From JAUWCW01 sp030609125 [NCBI: Candidatus Rokuibacteriota bacterium] (GTDB taxonomy: Bacteria > JAUVQV01), in contig JAUWCW010000041.1 in the NCBI GenBank assembly GCA_030609125.1, positions 1-10,554 on the forward strand: a stretch of 10,554 nt of DNA. The letters run 5' to 3'. Numbering within the stretch: the first letter of the stretch is position 1; each line of letters opens with the position of its first letter. Shown one piece after another: positions 6,280 to 10,554 of this stretch. A model generated the notes under the pieces. That model was not told the DNA's origin and did no database searches. It saw only the letters and a program-made list of their open reading frames with translations. The translations under genes and the position numbers were made by a program.

Positions 6280-8049
6280 TTGTTTTCCGAAGATTTGCTT
6301 GACGACATCAGGAGTGCAAACGCCATCAGCGAGGTCGTTTCCGAGTTCCTGCCGCTGAACAAAAGTGGCAGTAATTACAAAGGGTTATGTCCTTTTCACG
6401 CGGAAAAGACTCCTTCCTTCATGGTCAATCCCGAAAAGAGGATCTTCCATTGCTTCGGTTGCGGCGAAGGTGGCAATGTCTTTGGTTTTGTTATGAAACA
6501 TCAGAACATGACCTTTCCCGAGGCGGTGCGCTACCTGGCGAAAAGGGGAGGGGTGCGGATTCCGGAGAACCTCCCCCCCCGGCAGCGAGAGCGCGGGAGG
6601 GAGAAAGAGCGTCTCCAGGAGGCCAACGCCGCTGCCGCGGAGCACTTCCGGGAGAACCTTCTCGGCCCGCAGGGGAAGAGGGCCATGGCCTATCTGCTGA
6701 AACGGGGCATGAGCCGCGAGACGATCGACGGCTTTTCCCTCGGCTGCGCCCGCCCCTCGTGGGACGCCCTCTCGAGGGCACTGCGGGCGAAGGGCTTCAA
6801 GGAGGAGGAGCTGGTCAAGGCAGGCCTCATCGTCCCCAGGTCGAGCGGCGGGTTCAACGACCGCTTCCGCAACAGGATTATCTTCCCCATCAACGACCTG
6901 CAGGGCAACGTCATCGCTTTCGGCGGACGTATCATGGGCGACGGCGAGCCGAAGTACCTGAACTCGCCCGAGACGCCCCTTTACAACAAGAGCAAGGTGC
7001 TCTACGGCTTCGACCGGGCGCGGGACACCTTCCGCAAGGAAGGCTTCGGCGTAGTCGTCGAGGGCTACTTCGACTGCATCACCGCCCACCAGGGGGGAGT
7101 CAGAAACGTGGTGGCCACGTCGGGGACGGCGCTGACGGACGATCACCTCCGGCTGATGGAAAGATACAGCCCTCGGTGGACCGTCATGTTCGACGGCGAC
7201 ACCGCCGGAATCCGCGCGGCCAAGAGAAGCCTGGCGCTTTTCGTCTCCCACGGGCTTTTCGCCCGGGGGGTCCTTCTGCCGGAGGGCGAGGACCCCGACT
7301 CCTTCTTCTCGAAGAACGGAAAAGACGCTTTTTGTGCCCTGCTGGAAGGCGCGGAGAGCCTGATGGATTTTTTTATCGGACGGACGGTGCAGGAGCACCG
7401 TACGGGAACGGTGGAAGGCAAAGTGGCCGCTGTCCGCGAGGTAGTGCCGCTGCTGGCAAAAGTAAAAGGAAACGTTGAGCTGGCGGAATACGTCGGTCTC
7501 GCCGCCCACCGTCTCGGTGTCAAGGAGGAGGTCCTGTGGTCAGAGGTCCAGGCGACTGCTTCCCAGGGGAAGAAAGGGAAGCCGCCCGTCGCCAGGATCC
7601 CGCTTTCCCTGAAGTCGGGGCGGGCGGAGGAGACCGGGATAGTCAGGGCCATGCTGAACAGCGAGGCCGTTGCCGCTCGGATGAAGAAGGAGGTTTCCCT
7701 CGAGGACCTCGAAGACGATGACTGCAGAGCGGTCGCGGCGCGCATCTTCTCCCTCCTTGACGAGGGCGTCACCGGCGGTATCGGTGATCGCCTTCACTTC
7801 GAAGAGGAGCACCTCAACCGCCTGGTCGCGTCGTGGCTGGCCGACTCTCGTTTCTCAGGGGACGAGAAGACGGCCCTCAGGGAGGCAAGGGACTGTCTTG
7901 CCCGCCTTGGAAAACGGCGCGTCGACCGGGAGAGCCTCCTTCTTCAGGAGAAGATAGTGGAAGCCGAGCGAACAGGAAACAAGGACGTCATTCACAAGCT
8001 GCTCAGGATAAAACAGGGACTCAGGCTGCAGGCCGGGCCGGGCAGTTGA
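6280..8049 (+). CDS. dnaG: DNA primase DnaG
   Basis: DnaG makes RNA primers for the replication fork. The 589-residue protein has the CHC2 zinc-binding domain (C37, H40, C58, C61), a short linker, and the RNA polymerase core with FGGR...[11 protein letters not shown] (214-234). The Toprim domain carries the catalytic E261 in VEGYFD and the DGD motif (D305, D307). The C-terminal part (about 430-589) should be the helicase-binding domain and is poorly conserved. The start must be the TTG at 6280: in the 30 bases upstream there is no other start codon before an in-frame TGA at 6250. AAGGAG (6262-6267) is a strong ribosome binding sequence but sits 12 nt away, so initiation is probably inefficient, in keeping with the low abundance of primase. 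A run of eight C residues (6573-6580) lies in the linker. rpoD follows 19 bp after its stop. Confidence 0.97.
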   Translation: MFSEDLLDDIRSANAISEVVSEFLPLNKSGSNYKGLCPFHAEKTPSFMVNPEKRIFHCFGCGEGGNVFGFVMKHQNMTFPEAVRYLAKRGGVRIPENLPPRQRERGREKERLQEANAAAAEHFRENLLGPQGKRAMAYLLKRGMSRETIDGFSLGCARPSWDALSRALRAKGFKEEELVKAGLIVPRSSGGFNDRFRNRIIFPINDLQGNVIAFGGRIMGDGEPKYLNSPETPLYNKSKVLYGFDRARDTFRKEGFGVVVEGYFDCITAHQGGVRNVVATSGTALTDDHLRLMERYSPRWTVMFDGDTAGIRAAKRSLALFVSHGLFARGVLLPEGEDPDSFFSKNGKDAFCALLEGAESLMDFFIGRTVQEHRTGTVEGKVAAVREVVPLLAKVKGNVELAEYVGLAAHRLGVKEEVLWSEVQATASQGKKGKPPVARIPLSLKSGRAEETGIVRAMLNSEAVAARMKKEVSLEDLEDDDCRAVAARIFSLLDEGVTGGIGDRLHFEEEHLNRLVASWLADSRFSGDEKTALREARDCLARLGKRRVDRESLLLQEKIVEAERTGNKDVIHKLLRIKQGLRLQAGPGS

Positions 8050-8056
8050 GAATTTG

Positions 8057-8062
8057 AGGAGG
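8057..8062 (+). promoter_or_regulatory. Strong ribosome binding site that fixes the rpoD start
   Basis: A perfect AGGAGG ends 6 nt before the ATG at 8069. A TTG at 8054 in the same frame would add five residues but would place the Shine-Dalgarno inside the coding region, so the ATG is preferred. The contrast with the poorly spaced TTG start of dnaG suggests much higher translation of rpoD from the shared message. Confidence 0.85.
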
Positions 8063-8068
8063 ATAGGA

Positions 8069-9847
<1,779 letters not shown>

Positions 9848-9867
9848 GGGGTCACACACATCTTTCC

Positions 9868-9895
9868 TTGACAGGCTCCCTCTCTGGCTTATAAT
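9868..9895 (+). promoter_or_regulatory. Consensus promoter for the tRNA gene
   Basis: TTGACA (9868-9873) and TATAAT (9890-9895) both match consensus perfectly and are separated by 16 bp. The promoter lies 20 bp after the rpoD stop and places the transcript start near 9902, a few bases before the mature tRNA 5' end at 9907. It is the strongest promoter in the window. Confidence 0.85.
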
Positions 9896-9906
9896 TAAGC
9901 TTTTCC

Positions 9907-9982
9907 GGGCCTATAGCTCAGTTGGAAGAGCCACCGGCTCATAACCGGTAGGTCCTAGGTTCGAGCCCTAGTGGGCCCACCA
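9907..9982 (+). tRNA. tRNA with CAU anticodon: elongator Met or Ile2
   Basis: The 76-nt gene folds as a complete cloverleaf. The acceptor stem pairs 9907-9913 with 9972-9978 (one G-U pair), the D stem pairs GCTC with GAGC, the anticodon stem pairs ACCGG (9933-9937) with CCGGT (9945-9949), and the T stem pairs CTAGG (9955-9959) with CCTAG (9967-9971) around TTCGAGC. The anticodon CAT is at 9940-9942, the discriminator is A and CCA is encoded. It is not an initiator: the first acceptor pair is a G-C match and the anticodon stem lacks three consecutive G-C pairs. CAU also occurs in the AUA-reading tRNA-Ile2, whose C34 is changed to lysidine by TilS. The C4-G69 and C5-G68 pairs seen here are TilS-favouring features in E. 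coli, so the amino acid identity is open. Confidence 0.95.
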
Positions 9983-10044
9983 ATTACCATCCAGCTGATA
10001 CGAGAGAGGCTTTTGGCAGGAGATTTTCATACAATCGGCGAACG

Positions 10045-10073
10045 TTTCCCCCGCCGCCGTGAAGTGGGGGAAG
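10045..10073 (+). other. Stem-loop upstream of the terminator in the tRNA-nif3 gap
   Basis: TTTCCCCC (10045-10052) can pair with GGGGGAAG (10066-10073, one G-U pair) around a 13-nt loop. It is followed within six bases by the terminator hairpin. The rest of the gap between the tRNA and nif3 (9983-10149) holds no recognisable gene or known RNA family. Confidence 0.4.
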
Positions 10074-10082
10074 AGCAGAGGG

Positions 10083-10112
10083 GTGCATCTTCGGATGCAC
10101 TCTTTCTTATTT
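10083..10112 (+). terminator. Intrinsic terminator with a C(UUCG)G tetraloop
   Basis: GTGCATC (10083-10089) pairs perfectly with GATGCAC (10094-10100) around the exceptionally stable UUCG loop closed by C-G, and is followed by the T-rich tract TCTTTCTTATTT. G-U and G-C pairs can lengthen the base. It is about 100 nt downstream of the tRNA and probably ends the tRNA and any rpoD readthrough transcripts. It is also upstream of nif3, so it would attenuate any transcript entering that gene. Confidence 0.85.
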
Positions 10113-10124
10113 GGGGGATAAGCG

Positions 10125-10142
10125 CCTCCCGGTCCGGGGAGG
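10125..10142 (+). promoter_or_regulatory. Hairpin covering the nif3 ribosome binding site
   Basis: CCTCCC (10125-10130) is the exact complement of GGGAGG (10137-10142), which contains the Shine-Dalgarno of nif3, 7 nt before its ATG. The loop is six bases. A GGGGG run at 10113-10117 could compete for the CCTCCC arm and release the site, so two folds are possible. Confidence 0.45.
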
Positions 10143-10149
10143 GACTTTG

Positions 10150-10554
10150 ATGGTCCGGGTCGGCACTGTCGCCCGGATCATAGAAACCATAGCGCCCCTG
10201 CACCTTGCCCTCCCGGGGGACAACTGCGGCCTTCAGCTCGGCAGCCCGTCCCGTCCCGTCCGGGGAATTCTCGTGGCCCTCGACCCTTCGCTGGATGCGG
10301 TCCGCAGGGCCGCCGGCCGGAAGGCGAACATGCTTGTCACCCATCACCCCCTTTTCTACGAGCCCATCAGGCGGCTGGACACTTCCACCGCCACCGGCGC
10401 GGCGGCGGCTCTGGCAATCTCGAAGGGCGTGGCGGTCTACTCGGCACACACCAGCCTCGACGCCGCCCCGGAGGGACTTGCCCGGGAGCTGGCGCGACGC
10501 GCCGGCCTGGAAGACGTCCGTTTCTTCCCCTCCAGCCTCTCCGAGCGGTGGTTC
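10150..10554 (+). CDS. Canonical NIF3/YbgI/YqfO-family protein, 5' part
   Basis: The first 135 residues are present and the frame is open to the window edge. The order is that of canonical NIF3 proteins: an N-terminal helix, GDNCGLQLG (the conserved D-N-x-G-L-Q motif), a VLVALD-like strand, LVTHHPLFY with metal ligands H65 and H66, and HTSLD with H100 and D104. The second metal-site motif, usually G-H-x3-E, should lie beyond the edge. Family members form hexameric toroids with a dinuclear metal centre; the GTP cyclohydrolase label sometimes used is not firmly supported. The ATG at 10150 is preceded by GGAGG (10138-10142) at 7 nt. nif3 genes are frequently found just downstream of rpoD/sigA, so the context supports the call. 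It is a distant paralog of the protein at 2899-3852. Confidence 0.92.
   Translation, partial: MVRVGTVARIIETIAPLHLALPGDNCGLQLGSPSRPVRGILVALDPSLDAVRRAAGRKANMLVTHHPLFYEPIRRLDTSTATGAAAALAISKGVAVYSAHTSLDAAPEGLARELARRAGLEDVRFFPSSLSERWF

Noticed and set aside
6387-7478. A 363-codon plus-strand frame inside dnaG
   Set aside because: Shadow frame with Arg/Gly/Pro-rich sequence; dnaG in the other frame carries all catalytic motifs.
10083-10121. Twelve-codon GTG reading frame across the terminator
   Set aside because: No properly placed ribosome binding site, and the sequence is accounted for by the terminator hairpin.
9983-10149. Possible known small RNA or riboswitch in the tRNA-nif3 gap
   Set aside because: I looked for SRP RNA, 6S, hammerhead, TPP, cobalamin and fluoride signatures and saw none; only the hairpins listed can be supported.
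10027-10449. A 140-codon minus-strand frame across the terminator and nif3
   Set aside because: Antisense to clear NIF3 motifs and spanning a terminator; no coding evidence.

Overview
The window reads as GC-rich bacterial chromosome filled with co-directional (+ strand) housekeeping genes and very short gaps. The best lineage guess is a Desulfobacterota (former Deltaproteobacteria)-like organism. The support is the order mutS2-dnaG-rpoD-tRNA(CAU)-nif3, a long proteobacterial-style primary sigma factor with a full non-conserved region, and tight operons rich in GTG/TTG starts. This is inference from gene order and protein style, not from a phylogeny. There is no sign of phage, insertion sequence, CRISPR or island DNA.

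Region by region: (1) Positions 1-201 are an AT-rich divergent intergenic region. It carries back-to-back promoters and, at the left edge, the first ten codons of a minus-strand gene that resembles rpmH (ribosomal protein L34). A perfect GC-rich palindrome sits in the leader of the rightward operon. (2) Positions 202-2291 hold a small histidine operon: hisB, then a fused hisIE, then a translationally coupled SAM-dependent methyltransferase that is not a known histidine enzyme. (3) A promoter (2295-2322) and a roughly 115-nt leader lead into yqeY, a divergent NIF3-family metal protein, and mutS2, with gaps or overlaps of only a few bases. (4) An AT-rich promoter region precedes dnaG (TTG start) and rpoD, the primase/primary-sigma pair of the classical macromolecular synthesis operon. 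(5) A consensus promoter drives a tRNA with a CAU anticodon. A C(UUCG)G terminator follows, then the 5' part of a canonical nif3 gene that runs off the right edge.

Functionally, the right three quarters link translation (YqeY, tRNA, ribosome-collision or recombination factor MutS2), replication initiation (DnaG) and housekeeping transcription (RpoD). The left part supplies three activities of histidine biosynthesis from two genes (phosphoribosyl-ATP pyrophosphatase, phosphoribosyl-AMP cyclohydrolase, imidazoleglycerol-phosphate dehydratase).

I found no convincing wholly new biological system. The most interesting points are: two NIF3-family paralogs bracketing the mutS2-dnaG-rpoD block, one with a Glu-to-Asp change at a predicted metal ligand; a methyltransferase fused by translation coupling to the histidine operon; and a structured leader before nif3 with a terminator and a hairpin that buries its ribosome binding site.
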